64,000 nt of DNA from Powellomyces hirtus (taxonomy: Eukaryota > Chytridiomycota > Chytridiomycetes > Spizellomycetales > Powellomycetaceae), in assembly GCA_025526995.1 (NCBI GenBank), contig JAHLKG010000032.1, positions 176,322-240,321 on the forward strand, written 5' to 3'. Shown one piece after another: positions 21,309 to 33,481 of the stretch (position 1 is its first letter; each line of letters opens with the position of its first letter). The notes below the pieces were generated by a model. The model did no database searches, was not told where the DNA came from, and saw only the letters and a program-made list of their open reading frames with translations. Made by a program: the position numbers and the translations under genes.

Positions 21309-24300
21309 ATGGAACCCGCAAACCTGCCGCCCTTGGAAGAGACCCCGCCATTCGTCTCGATGCGCATTGTGTCCATCGACCATTACATGACATATCCAAA
21401 CCGGCTCCTTGACCACTGCACAACTCAATTCTCAGCTCCAGGGATTGAAGGTTTCCGGGTACCAGTTGTTAGGATGTTTGGAGTAACCGCAGCTGGTCAA
21501 AAAGCGTGTGTGCATTTGCACAATGCTTATCGGTACATCTACATTCCATATGAAGGCCCAAGCGACCCAGAGCAGGCACAGGTATATATCCATAAGCTGG
21601 GGACTAGCTTGAACCATGCCACGGCTTTAGCGTTTGGAAAACATCCAGAGGATGCTGGAAAGAATCTTTTCATCGCGTCTATCGTTCTCGTCAAAGGCGT
21701 CCCGTTCTATGGTTTCCATCCTGGCTACCGACCATTCCTAAAGATCAACCTGCTCAATCCCAGTCATGTAAAACGAGTCTGCGTGATCCTTGAGAGTGGT
21801 TCCGTGCTTGGTACGCAATTTCAGCCGCACGAGGCACATCTGCCCTACTTGCACCAGCTTTTCATCGACTACAATCTTTATGGAATGGACTTTATTCATT
21901 TCGCCGAAGCGAGGTTCCGCATGCCCATCCTCGATGTTCCGCATCCGGGTCTTGAGGCGCATGATGTGTCAACACCGAAGCCTTCGTTCTTCCGTGAGAA
22001 ATCGATACCTGACCACTACAAATGGCCGTCGCGTTATAACATAAGCCGCCAAAGCTATTGCGAGTTGGAAATTGATGCATGGGTTGGGGATATCATGAAC
22101 CGCGACCGGATCAAAGAGCGCGCGCACATACCGCTTCCGCTCGGAGCGGCCGAACTCGATGGCACGAAACTCGTCCCGTCGCTTGAGGCGATCTGGAACG
22201 TACGTGCTGTGACACATGTGGTTATTTAGCTCGTCGCCTGATAGTCTTCCTGTGCAGGACGAACAAAATCGCAGAAATCTCAAAAACATCACGAAACCAC
22301 TCTCTGATAATTACACACCACATTCAGGGCGTCATCCATACTCGCCATGGTCCAACGAAGCCCGTCTTCGTTCGGAACTCGATCGCGCCCTAGAGACCAA
22401 CCGATCGAATGATCCGCACCAATCAGACCTATCCGACGAACGTCTCAAGGACGTCCAAACGGCGTTTGGAAGTGTCCCTTGCTGGCATCCTACAGAAGCT
22501 ACGGTCGACAATCCTCCTGTGCCTTTGGTTATCAGCCGCGAGCTGAGTTTTGCGGACTTTACGTCTTCACAGGAATATTCTCCGTCGATGGAACATTTAT
22601 CTGTGATGGTGGATGTCGACCGCATCACGCAAGCTTTTGCGTCGCAGCACGGAGATGCGAACAATCAACCTCCGGGACTTGCTTCTGAACAAGAGGTAAG
22701 AAGGGATCTCATGCGGTCTTTCCAGTTGCTGTGGTTGGAGCCTCAACGTCCAACTTCCGATCGCACTTGCTTACAAAAAGTGAACCTTCTCTTATTTCTC
22801 ATCGCTACAGTTCTTCGGTTATTCCGATAGTGATCTGTTGAACATCGCACTAGATGCTGACAGCAAGGGAAATGCGCCGACACCGAGACAGTCACAATCA
22901 ATAATGTCTGTGCTTGACGAACCGTTTGAGGATGAAGATCCAGTGATGGAACAGTCTGACGACAGCGAATTCGACGATCTATCCATCCCTGAGCTCGACG
23001 ATCTGGTTATTTATGACGATCCGCCAACACCACGCTCGCCCGCGTCAACAAGCTCACCGACTACTCCAGGAAGAAGCAGCAACCGCAAATTAGGACCGAG
23101 TCCTCTTCGGAGAGCTTTGAACATGTCACCGACGCCTGGCGCATGGTTGAACGCCGCATCTTCCAGGCACGTTCGTCTGGAGACTATGGAGGGTGGTCAT
23201 TTTCAGGAGCCTAACTGTTCTTTTGTCCCCATTAGCCCAGCATCGTCGTCACCGCTATCACCCCACCCTACAGCAACACGCCATGGCGCTGACCGTTCCC
23301 AATCTGCTCAAAGACCTGAAGATCACATGCTTGGAATCGAGAATACACACCCACCGCGAGGCGAGGAGTTTCGTCGTAGACTGGCCGAGGAAGCTGTTGC
23401 GCACCATATAGCGGATCCCGGATCACCATTTTTGGACGATCCGCAATGGCCAAATGAGCTGAGGAAGACGACGAAGCCGCCATCTTTAAAGTCAGACGCC
23501 GAAGACGTCCCTTCGCGTCGCCCACCACCACGTCGTTTGCCTCAATTAGACGGAGGTGCAGACAGCCCACCGCACTCCACCGAAAGAGGTTCAATGAACC
23601 GCTACTCGGATGATGACGAGATTGAGTCATGGGCTTCACCCGCAGGCCAAGGATCGGAGTCATCAACCTCGTCCTCCGGTCCCGACCAGATCGTATTCTT
23701 CGCTGAAAGAGAAGCCTCGGAACCGGGCTCTTCACCCAATATGAGACCACGCAAGAAGCGACGCCGAGAAGTCACATTTTCTTCTTCGCCGCCTGTTGGT
23801 GGTGCAGATGACGGGGACGGCTTCTACTATGACCCCGCTGCTCAAGAGCAGAATTTTCGTGTTCGGCCAGCCAACTCATTTGAATGCGTGGAGATCTCGC
23901 CGCTTAAGCAGAGTAGGAGTCAGTATCAGTATGTTTCTCAAGAAATGATTCCGCCCTTTGTGTTGCTACCGGGCGAAAAGCCATTTCCGGATAAATTGGA
24001 GTCTCCATCCCGTGTTTCGGGCTCTGCGACAAACAGTCCCTCGATCAAATCTCCGATCATCGCTAAGCAGCAGCATCAACCCCATCGGAATACCTCCCAC
24101 TCCGCGAGGTTGCCTGTTGGGAACAGTCAACCAGCAGGGATGAGCATCGAACGGACTATCTCGGCATCCTCCGAATTGATGTATCCCTCCCATGAGGTGG
24201 CCAAAGCCGCCCCTGGCGTCGCGCAACCCGTCGGTAACCAGCAACGACTTGTGTCTTCAGCGCTCAGTCCCCGGAAGCGAAGGCTTTTCATTGACGATGA

Positions 24301-27300
24301 TCAAGAGATGGAGCTTGTAACAGGAGATAAGCGATACCCGCACACAAGCCTGCCCAAAGATCCCTCGTCTGAGATCACTCCCACACCCGCCGCACCGGTT
24401 TTGTACTCATTTGCGTCGGAACAACTCGGCAGTGATGCAAGCGGCGATATGTTTGGCATTCCGTCTACCCCACCGCTTATTCCAGATCCATCACGCCCGC
24501 CGCCGTTAAGCTTACAGTTTGATACACCCACCAGTGAATTGGCGCTTTTGTCGCCAGACCGCGGCACCAACACTACTCCGAACCAGAGTTCGCCGTTGCT
24601 GTACAAACATCAGGGCGTTGAAAGGGATCGGCGGGAAGGAGTCGACGACGACAGTGAGTCAGACGTTCGAAGTTGCAGCCCGCTGGATAAACGGGACAGT
24701 GCACCGCCTTTGCAAAGGAAAGAGAATGGGATGCCAGCCTACCAGGAAGAAGGATTCCCCATCATCAACTTTTTATCAGATCCTGAAGAAGATGGGGACG
24801 ATAAGCCCGTTCACACTAGCCTGGTCTCTTCTCTAACCACCGAACGGGAGTCGAATTTCAGTGTTGAAAGCTGGATTCTTGCATCTTCGTCTCAGGGCGC
24901 GGGTGCGCAATTCGGCCGGAAAGAAGACGCGGACATCTCGAGCGGTGCATTGGAACTAGATTCTGGCGATGAAGACATGCAGATGGCATCGCCTGAAATA
25001 CTGGCTCTTGTCCACCAACAGCATATCGTGCGTACGCCCCCGCGTCAACGGAACATTGCAAACTTCAGGAGGATGCAAAGAGAGGCTTCCGTAGATCCGG
25101 AAAGTCCGGATACCCCAACCAAGTTACGAGAATTGCGAACTCTGACGCGACCACCGCCCTCACGACACAGACCAGAGTGGGTCCAGCGGTTTTCCGCCGA
25201 TAAACCAGATCCGGATGTACAAGTTGTCCCCCTCCCATCACAACAATCAGTCCCAGCTCGCTGGCAGGGCCTGTCACCAAAAACTCCTGCAAAGCAAACT
25301 GCGTTACAGGATAGTGTCACGGAAACTCAAACGGAAGGGAACAACGAATTGGAAGTGACACCTACCGCAACACCGCTCGTACATACCCCAATGACACTGA
25401 TGCCAAAACAATTGCATGACAGAATTCCCTCTGTCATGCAGACCCCTGCTCAAGGGCAATTCGGGTTAGATCCAAATGCGACGTGGTCATTCTCGAAGAT
25501 GCCACGTGAAGAGGCGGTGGATACCCCTTCCCATTCACCGCGCACTGGCGTCAGCTCACATTCATCAACTCCCATGATGGGACTTCGTCCTTTGCACGCA
25601 TCCGCGACCCAGAGCCCCCGGTACTCAAACGAGTTGTTGGGAGTAAAGCCGGCCGGCGACAACAATGTCATCCAGAAAGTTTTCCGAGCTGCCACAAGCC
25701 CTCCAACCACCGACGAACTTCTCGCCAGTCTCGACGCTTTTGACATTCCGCACGTAGTGTATCGCGAGCCCTACTATTCCGACCCGCGCGACGTGCCCAA
25801 TCGGACTAGAGTGTGGGCCGGTCGTGAGTTCAAGTTCAAATCAACTGAGGCGGTCAATCTTCCGGAGTTTGAGGCACCTGTGGCGCCAGATGGTGCGGTT
25901 GCGCAGGTTGCGCGTGGAATTGAGCATTGGCGACATGTCAAGTTTGATCAGGGCGTTCCCACCAACATCCGTTTGTGGCGGCCGGGTGCGGAACCTCCGT
26001 CCAGCAATACTGTGGCTAAGTGGCTGCATGCCAACAAGCTGCCCGATCATTCGCAAAACACTGGAACGGCCTGGCAAATGTCAGACACCCCGGTGAACTC
26101 TCCCAATCCGATTAGATCCCTCGCGCGAAAAGCGAACATGGTGTCGCAAGTCGAAGCACCAACGCAAAAGAATCCGTATGGATTTAAGTATAGCCAGATC
26201 AACACTAAGACTGTCACCACGGAACAACAGTTCGTGTGTCTCCTCAGCATGGAGCTCCATGCCACGTCACAAGGGGACTTGTTGCCAAATCCGGAAATCG
26301 ACCCCATCCGGGCCTTGTTCTATTGCCTCCAGCAAGATGACCATGTCAAATATCCCACCAACGGACATCGCGAAGGATATTACGTTGGCATCATCATGGT
26401 CGAAGACGCTTATCCGCTGTCGAAAACTGGAATTGGCGGATGTCATCTTGACATAGTCGCAGATGAGAAAACTCTGATTGAACTTTTTCTTTACAAGGTC
26501 CGATCGTTTGACCCGGATTTCTTGGTCGGGTACGAGATCCACATGACGTCCTGGGGTTACCTGATCGAGCGTGCACGCTATGCTCATACGATGGATGTGA
26601 TCACAGAGCTGTCTCGCGTTATCCCGGAGGACGCGAATACAAAGTTTGGCTCGGAGGAAGATGCGTGGGGCTCTAGAAAGCAATCACATTTGCAAACTAC
26701 AGGGCGAAACTTTTTGAACGTCTGGCGGCTACTGCGCAATGAAATGACGCTGACCTCGTATACGCTGGAAAACACGGCGTACCACGTCCTTCATATCCGC
26801 ATACCGAAGTACACCAGCCGGACGCTGACAGAGTGGTATGAGAATGGCATGCTGTACAAATGGCGGACGGTCAAGTACTACACCGCCCGCGTGCAGTACA
26901 ATATCGACCTCCTCGAAGACATTGAGCTGATTAGTCGCACCAGCGAGTTTGCTCGTGTCTTCGGTATCGACTTCTTTTCTGTTCTCACCCGGGGGTCTCA
27001 GTACAAGGTCGAATCGATTATGGCGCGAATCGCAAAACCCGAGAACTACATCCTGATCACGCCGAGTCCAAAGCAAGTTGCCCAACAACGCGCTTGCGAA
27101 TGTCTGCCTCTCGTTATGGAACCGCAATCACGATTCTACGCCAGCCCGTTGCTGGTCCTCGATTTCCAGTCTCTATACCCGTCCATCATGATTGCGTACA
27201 ATTATTGCTACTCGACGTGTCTCGGCCGTGTGCAGACAGTGGGCAAGCCTGGTAAACTGGGCGTCATCAATGATTATCAAGTCTCGGCCGAGTTTGTCGA

Positions 27301-28747
27301 AATGTACAAAGACCATCTCAATATATCGCCGAATGGGCTGGCGTTTGTGAAAGCCAACATTCGCGAGAGCACGCTCAAGCGCATGTTGGCGGAGATCCTG
27401 GATACTCGTGTCATGGTCAAGCAATCGATGAAGATGTACAAGAGTGACAAGTCATTGATACGCATTCTGGAAGCTCGGCAGCTTGGCTTGAAATACATTG
27501 CCAACGTCACCTATGGATACACCGGTGCCAGCTTCTCTGGGCGAATGCCATGTGTCGAAATTGCGGACGCGATCGTGCAGACCGGACGAGCCACTCTGGA
27601 AAAGGGGATAGAATTGATCAACAACACCAAACGGTGGGGCGCAAAGGTGGTTTATGGTGATACGGATTCGCTCTTTGTCCATCTCCCTGGAATCAGCAAG
27701 GCGCTGGCGTTCAAGGTCGGTCAAGAGATTGTCGACACGATCACATCACTGAACCCAGAGCCGGTCAAGCTGAAGTTCGAAAAGGTGTACCATCCTTGCG
27801 TACTGCTTGCCAAGAAACGTTACGTTGGATTCAAGTACGAGTCCCCAGAAGACGTTGAACCCGTATTTGACGCCAAAGGAATTGAGACGGTTCGTCGAGA
27901 CGGCTGCGCGGCGGTCGTCAAAAGCATGGAGCAGTGCCTCAAAATGTTGTTCCGCTCTCAAGATCTCTCTGAAGTCAAACGCTACTGTCACCGCCAATGG
28001 GCGAAAATCCTCTCTGGTCGCGTATCACTCCAGGACTTTATCATCGCGAAAGAAGTTCACCTCGGATCGTACAGCGATCGCGGGCCGCCTCCGCCCGGCG
28101 CGCTCGTCAGTACTCGCAAAATGACCCGTGATCACCGTGCAGAACCGCAGCAGGGCGAGCGCGTCCCGTATGTGGTTGTATACGGTGGTCCGGGCTACCG
28201 GCTGATTGACTCGGTCGTTCCACCCGAAGAGCTTCTGGCTAGCAAAACCTTACGTTTGCACGGAACCTACTATATCCAGAAACAGATCATCCCAGCACTC
28301 TCCCGCGTCTTTAACCTCGTTGGCGCGGATGTGGAAAGCTGGTTCAACGAGATGCCCAAAGTCCAGCGCGCCATCCAATTCACCCCATCTCAGCTGCAAC
28401 CGGACGTCCGTACCCGCAGTACTCGGAACGCCCGGACAATCGACCAATTCTATGTCGCCAAACACTGCCTCATCTGCCACGATCTCACCTATGAAGAGCT
28501 CTGTGAAACGTGCACCAGAGACCCACAGGCATCAACGTCAACATTGGCTCTGAGAATCAACGAAGCTGAGCGCCGGCATAGCGAGTTGCAGCGAATTTGC
28601 AGGTCCTGTTCGGCGCATAACACAGCCCTGGACGCGGATTCGGCTTGTGTGTCGTTGGACTGTCCTGTGTTTTATGCACGTTTGAAAGCGAATCAGACTG
28701 TAAGGTTGAGTGCGCGGTGGAAACAGAGTTCGCTTTTGTCTTGGTAA
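21309..28747 (+). CDS. REV3: DNA polymerase zeta catalytic subunit Rev3
   Basis: B-family polymerase for translesion synthesis in the nucleus, working with Rev7. Three exons, 21309-22199, 22258-22695 and 22811-28747, total 2,421 residues; the last exon is 5,937 bp with no intron, unlike its intron-rich neighbours. Order: N-terminal domain (MRIVSIDHYMTYPNRLLD), a long disordered Ser/Pro/Asp-rich middle, the exonuclease-like fold (inactive in Rev3), then polymerase motifs A (LDFQSLYPSI), B (KYIANVTYGYTGASFSGRM) and C (VVYGDTDSLF). The C-terminus has two cysteine clusters, CLICHDLTYEELCETC and CRSC...CVSLDC, the second being the family's iron-sulphur site. An AATAAA motif at 28789 may aid polyadenylation. 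Identification is secure. All antisense open frames over it are ignored. Confidence 0.97.
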
Positions 28748-30147
28748 ATGATGCGGGTTAAATTATGGAGGATACTGTAACGATTGGAAATAAATACGCA
28801 TCAGATTTTGGGACAGAACGTTAGTCTGTCTGCGACACTAATCATAAATGAGAAGTGCCGATTGATTCGGATGATCAGCAAGAGCGTGACGAGTGAAGCA
28901 CGTAATGAAGCCTCTTATGCGACTCATGATGTGTGGTGAACGGATTCGCCAAATGTGTAAAGGAAACTAGTGGATGCGATGTGCACTTGGGACTGCTAAT
29001 ATGTTGAGTTACGTTAAGATCAAGCAACTGCCTTTCAAATAAACATATGATTTGGCTATATACTATTAGATTTATCGCCATTCATTGGAAGGAGCTCAAC
29101 GGCAATTTCACATCTATACGGGACTAAACAACCATCTCAAGATGCAGGCATCGGAGCTGGGCGATCATTTCGGCAAACGCAAGGTGGGGGGTATTGGGAG
29201 AATGCTCAGCCCTGTACTTCTGAGCCCTCCTTTGATGTAATTTCGTTCGTAACAATCTAATAGTCCATAGAAGCTGCTCCTCGGAGGGTTTGAGTGCGAC
29301 GAGGCGAATTCAGGAGAGGATCGCGCGCTTGTCGCCAAACATGCGCCCGAGCACGCAACCTCTGGTCATGATCGACCTTCGTGGCCGTGATCAACCCTTT
29401 GCATGCAGGCTCATATTGGACTACAAGGTTCCGGGACTGGAGTGCTGCTGGTCCTGCTGCTACACGTCTATGATTCATGCCCGTGCATCAATGCTGGGCG
29501 GGATCGGAAGCACCATTCTATATACTAATGGCATCATGTCCCATTCCCAACGTGAAAACATTGAAAATGTAAATAATCGTAAAGAGAAAATCCTAATAAG
29601 CTCCAGGATTCGGCACAATACCCCGTCTCCTCTAGTCGGAAATCATGCAAGACTACAGGTGCTGTCTTGAAGGATTGATGAACGCTTGGCACCCTGAACG
29701 AGGTACGAAAAGACGTTGCTACTTTTCCCATGCGTGTGCCGGTCACAAGAGTCAAAAGAGACTCCATTTCAACGTCGGTCTAGTCGGCAAAAGGCCATCT
29801 CTGCAAGGACCCGAATTACTGTGATCCCGGAGGCTGACCGGAGGCTGACCTGCTGGGGTAAAAGTGGAGTGGGTTGGCTGGGCGACTTTCGTCTTCATTC
29901 CGCTTTCGCACTTTGCCATGTCCAACCAAGAAAACAGCAACGCATGCACACAAACCTTGCACCCACTCCGATGCAGCGCTAGGATAGCAGCGCGCCGTGT
30001 GGGGTCCAAGGGTGATATGTTGCATGTGCAATGATGCCGTACGAGATCTCGAGATCTCGTCGTTTGGCCATATAGCGCAACCATACTAAGGTGTATACAT
30101 GTCACCTAGCGCCAACGGAGGGTAGTGTAGGCTGCGGACGGACTCTC
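28748..30147. other. 1.4-kb convergent intergenic region, nothing recognised
   Basis: Lies between the 3' ends of Rev3 (+) and POP5 (-). Open frames are short and lack domains. I see no tRNA, repeat array or mobile element in it. Confidence 0.5.
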
Positions 30148-30686
30148 TCAGGCATCGACGGCTTCGATTTCTTTCCGAGCTTTTTCCAACAGCAGGTCTG
30201 TCTGGGATGCTTAAGGGCAGAAGGTTTGTATCAGTGAGACAAGCCACCTTTTTCCACTACCGCCAAAGCCACTTATATCACACCTGTGATAACTCCGGTC
30301 GTCTCCAACTCGTTCAACAGCTTCTTGTCCAATTTCATTGTTTCCTGCTGTGCACTCTTGATTGTGCCGCCCACATGCACAACCCTAAACAAAACGTTCC
30401 TTCCTCTCAACGTTGTCACAAATGTGAGAGCGGCCCAGACCATTTGGTAATGGTCGCGGGAACATCGAATGATCCCTGTGGAGGTGTAAGGAGAAAAGTA
30501 CTTGACTCCTGTGGATGTTGCCGCAATGCCGGCTCCGAAATCACCAAAGTTGAGCAGGATGGATTCTTTGAGGACAGATGAAATGTGGCCGCCGTGGATG
30601 GTGGTGTCGATTGGTGGAGGAGCGCGGTTTGGGGTACCTTCGTAGAGGATGTGGAAGAGGAGAAAGCGGTTCTTGAAGCGGACCAT
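30148..30686 (-). CDS. POP5: Ribonuclease P/MRP protein subunit Pop5
   Basis: Part of RNase P and RNase MRP, which mature tRNA 5' ends and process rRNA in the nucleus. Two exons on the minus strand, 30686-30284 and 30197-30148; 453 nt and 150 residues, the normal size. The start MVRFKNRFLLFHI is the family signature, followed by ESILLNFGDFGAG, VKYFSPYTSTGIIRCSRDHY, VWAALTFVTTLRGR and VLFRVVHVGGTIKSAQ. For the intron I used the later of two AG acceptors (ending CCAGACAG), which gives ITDLLLEKARKEIEAVDA and a stop; the earlier one gives a poor tail. Identification is secure. Confidence 0.95.
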
Positions 30687-31310
30687 GTTGAGTCCGTCGG
30701 CAGAAGATTCTATCTGCTATCTGCTAGACGGAAAAAGAAAGAAAGAAACACGCGCGTGTTCTCAATGGTTACCTCATGAAACAGCGGAAGACAGAAGAAG
30801 AGACAAGAAGTATGTCAGCCCCGCAAGATGTAGATCCCGACATGGTAACAAGCCACTTGCAGCACAGGAAGCCGCACGTGAAATGGAACGGGATGTAGAG
30901 GCGGTTCTCCCGGGTAACATTAAACAGACAGCTCAAGAAGCAATGGAGACTGTCACTGCGTCTGTCATTCAATTTGAGTCGCCAGCTGACGCGGCCATGT
31001 GGCAGTCTCCCATGGGGAATTGTGGTAAACGGTGCGCGTGTGCTATTGTTCAATCCCCTTGACCACCGTCAGCGTTGCTTCACTCTCGCGACGGCCTCAG
31101 GTCATACCCGTCCCGGGGCGTCGATCAATAGATGGTACAGAATGGCGCAAGATTGAGATCGGAATATGTATGTGTATGTATGTATAGAATGTTTGCGCTT
31201 GCTCAAACCGGTGATTCTACTTTCACGAGAACTTTCTTCAAGCGTGCTGAATATCGTGCAACACATGCTGGACAACACATCTATGTCAACTGTCAGCCGG
31301 GAAAGATCCA
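30687..31310. other. Intergenic region, no confident gene
   Basis: Between POP5 and a small membrane protein gene, both on the minus strand. Short open frames on both strands have no recognisable content. Confidence 0.4.
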
Positions 31311-31761
31311 TCAGTTTTTTTCATTCCTCCTACTCACCGAAGGCCAGATTGGCAAGTTTACTGCAAGCGAAAGAACGGCCCATCCTTCTAGAACTCGTCC
31401 AGCCATCATGTCGTTTGTCTGAATCATCTTGTCCACGTGGATGGCTTTTGCACCATATATCGACACAAACGCGAGCAGCACTATCGCAAGAAGCATGATG
31501 GTACAGTTGACGGTGCGGAGGGCTGAGCTGTACTTCAGCCACTTGGCAAGGACGTGGACCGACCCCGGAGATCCCTAAAAGAGGCGTGCATGGTTACGCC
31601 CTGTCAGATTTACACGCTGTCGCGGGCGGTTGAGTACAAACCAAAAAGAAGACCCTTAGTTCCACATAGGTGATCCCAATCCCTGGCAATAGGAGTAAAA
31701 GCAGCCACAGCGAAATCTCGTCGTCCCTTCTTTCCGCAAGGATGCCCACAAAGACAAACAT
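31311..31761 (-). CDS. Small membrane protein, unknown family
   Basis: Two exons on the minus strand, 31761-31654 and 31574-31311, 123 residues. Hydrophobic segments: LWLLLLLLPGIGITYVEL, then TIMLLAIVLLAFVSIYGAKA, and a weaker one GWAVLSLAVNLPIWP, so two or three membrane spans. A donor-like GTGAGT lies just before the end (after WPS), so a further exon is possible; read through, the protein ends RRNEKN. Start at 31761 is a choice among in-frame options, and an upstream exon cannot be excluded. No family recognised. Confidence 0.5.
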
Positions 31762-32046
31762 CTTTACATTGAATGGCGGGTTACCGCGGGACGAGAGAAA
31801 TGATTCGTTTGCTGCCCTGTCTCTCCGTGAACACCGATGTAATTCGAAGGACAAAAGCTTGCGCGCAACAGTTGTCCATTGACTTGGCCATGTTTGTTGT
31901 CAGGTTAGGTCAGGTCAGGCGCATGTTGCTGTGCGCGCCTTGGCTTTATGTTGCGGGATGTATGTCCCTTTCCGAGTCGCGAAAGGGCGGGACGTGGGGC
32001 TGGTGTTTCAATGAGCGGCAGACGAGTATAACCCTAACCTTAAAAC
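31762..32046. other. Short flank with a telomere-like hexamer
   Basis: No gene seen. A short CCCTAACC motif near 32030-32041 resembles the telomere complement but is under two units and may be chance. Confidence 0.35.
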
Positions 32047-32445
32047 ATGTACAAGATTGGGTCAAACAAGATGAAAGTCTCTCAACGACGCAGAACTTAT
32101 CTCTCGTACTGGCCTATGGGCTGTGACATCAATTACGCCGTCAAAACTCACAACGGCTTTGCTGCCGAACGGCTCGTTCACAAACGGCTGCACGCGTTTC
32201 GTTATGGGCTATTTGGGAACGAATTTTTCAAGTGCGACCTGAAAACGATATGTCATGCTATTGACGAAATTGTGGACAGCATGGCACTGCAATGGGGCAC
32301 TGGCACGGAGATTGGCAATGACAAGGGAAAGGAACGAGACATCGGAGAGAGAGATGGTGATGATGATGATGGGTCAAGTTGGGCTGATGGTTACTCGTCT
32401 GGGGAAACGGACAATGATTCTGACGATTCGGACTATCAGTCATAG
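32047..32445 (+). CDS. T5orf172 / GIY-YIG-like domain protein
   Basis: 132 codons from an ATG at 32047. The text fits the second half of the T5orf172 branch of the GIY-YIG nuclease fold: YKIGSNKMKVSQRRRTYLS with a basic helix, then FAAERLVHKRLHAFRYGLFG and NEFFKCDLKTICHAIDEI (conserved Glu-Arg-x-x-His helix and EFF-x-C strand). The tail is strongly acidic (GDDDDGSSWADGYSSGE). The first strand of the fold (the GIY part) is not visible, so either an upstream exon was missed or the gene is truncated. In fungi such proteins are often multi-copy and linked to mobile or viral DNA; here it may be a free-standing gene. Catalytic activity is unproven. Confidence 0.6.
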   Translation: MYKIGSNKMKVSQRRRTYLSYWPMGCDINYAVKTHNGFAAERLVHKRLHAFRYGLFGNEFFKCDLKTICHAIDEIVDSMALQWGTGTEIGNDKGKERDIGERDGDDDDGSSWADGYSSGETDNDSDDSDYQS

Positions 32446-32461
32446 CGGTTGCTATATAAGT

Positions 32462-32719
32462 ATGGTGCCATATGGCATAGTGCGGTGCGATATGGAAATA
32501 TACCAGATGTTGCAAGATTTGACAGCTTTTGAGTTGCGTCTTCAGGCTATAGAGCAAAGGATTGTTCTCGCGGACGCACGCAGCCACGACAGCAATCAGC
32601 GACTCGAATCTCTCTCAGTGGACAATGCCAAACTGTCCGACATTATCGCGCGGTTGGAACGCCGCGTGCAGGTGATTGAGCATAACCTACAGGAGGATCA
32701 GAAGAAAGCGCGCATGTGA
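32462..32719 (+). CDS. Small coiled-coil protein
   Basis: 85 codons from ATG 32462, 17 bases after the T5orf172-like gene ends and in a different frame. A TATATAAG motif is right before it, so transcription more likely starts upstream or the start is the later in-frame ATG near 32492. Heptad-like text (LQDLTAFELRLQAIEQRI, LESLSVDNAKLSDIIARLER, VQVIEHNLQEDQKK) predicts a coiled coil through nearly the whole protein. No family recognised; it could also be the 3' exon of the gene before it. Confidence 0.45.
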   Translation: MVPYGIVRCDMEIYQMLQDLTAFELRLQAIEQRIVLADARSHDSNQRLESLSVDNAKLSDIIARLERRVQVIEHNLQEDQKKARM

Positions 32720-33481
32720 ATGACTCAGATTGGCTTTTGACTTTAGCCGGGATTGTCGTCTGCGCGATAGGGACTTCTTTAATTATTGCCTGAGTGACAG
32801 TCGTGATCGCGGTAGCGGAAAGCTGCGTCCGTTCTTCAGCGTTGGTGTAAATGTTTGTGTTGTGAAATCGACCGGGAGTGTAAACATGTCCCTGCGGCGG
32901 GTGTGGCATCAAATTGGGGTTGTTTTGCCCAACAGTTGTCTGCGGGTGCTGGAGGCGGGCTCGGAAACTCAGAGTTGTCTGAAGAAAGGCGGGCGTTTGC
33001 TCTCCTGCTATGTCATTGTACCTCACGAAAAAATTTCATCCTTCGTCTAATTGAGCATTGCGTTATGGATAACGCAGTTGGTACTGACGACTCGCACGTA
33101 TCTGCTACAAAACAGACGAGAAACCTTGCGTTCATATAAGACAAACATGGTTGAATATGCACTGATCGCATCATTGGGAAGTAGTATCTGACGATGGACC
33201 ACCTCCGAGAGCGCTTATTCTGTTCACAGTGGCAACCCTTTACTATCGGGCATACTCTTCTCCACACTTGCGGCATTGTACCTTGTCAGACGCGCTGTAA
33301 CCTTTGACGTCTCAGTGGGCAACTCTAAAATTGGAGCCCTGGAACCCAATGTTGCATTGCTGGTGCCGATATCGGTACAGGCTCACATCCGCTCGATATA
33401 TGCTATCGACGCATTGGTGCAATCTAGTATAAACATGCTGCATAATGCCACCAGGAATCTTCGGAAAAGAATTTTTTTTCT
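32720..33481. other. Intergenic region, no confident gene
   Basis: Open frames occur on both strands, including a 111-codon one at 33276-33611 that overlaps the last exons of PIG3 on the other strand, and a 127-codon one on minus (32643-33026). None shows a domain. Confidence 0.4.

Noticed and set aside
23268..28553. Many antisense open frames inside Rev3
   Set aside because: Shadows of a strongly supported 5.9-kb exon.
32030..32041. Interstitial telomere repeat
   Set aside because: Fewer than two units of CCCTAA, which is expected by chance in 64 kb.
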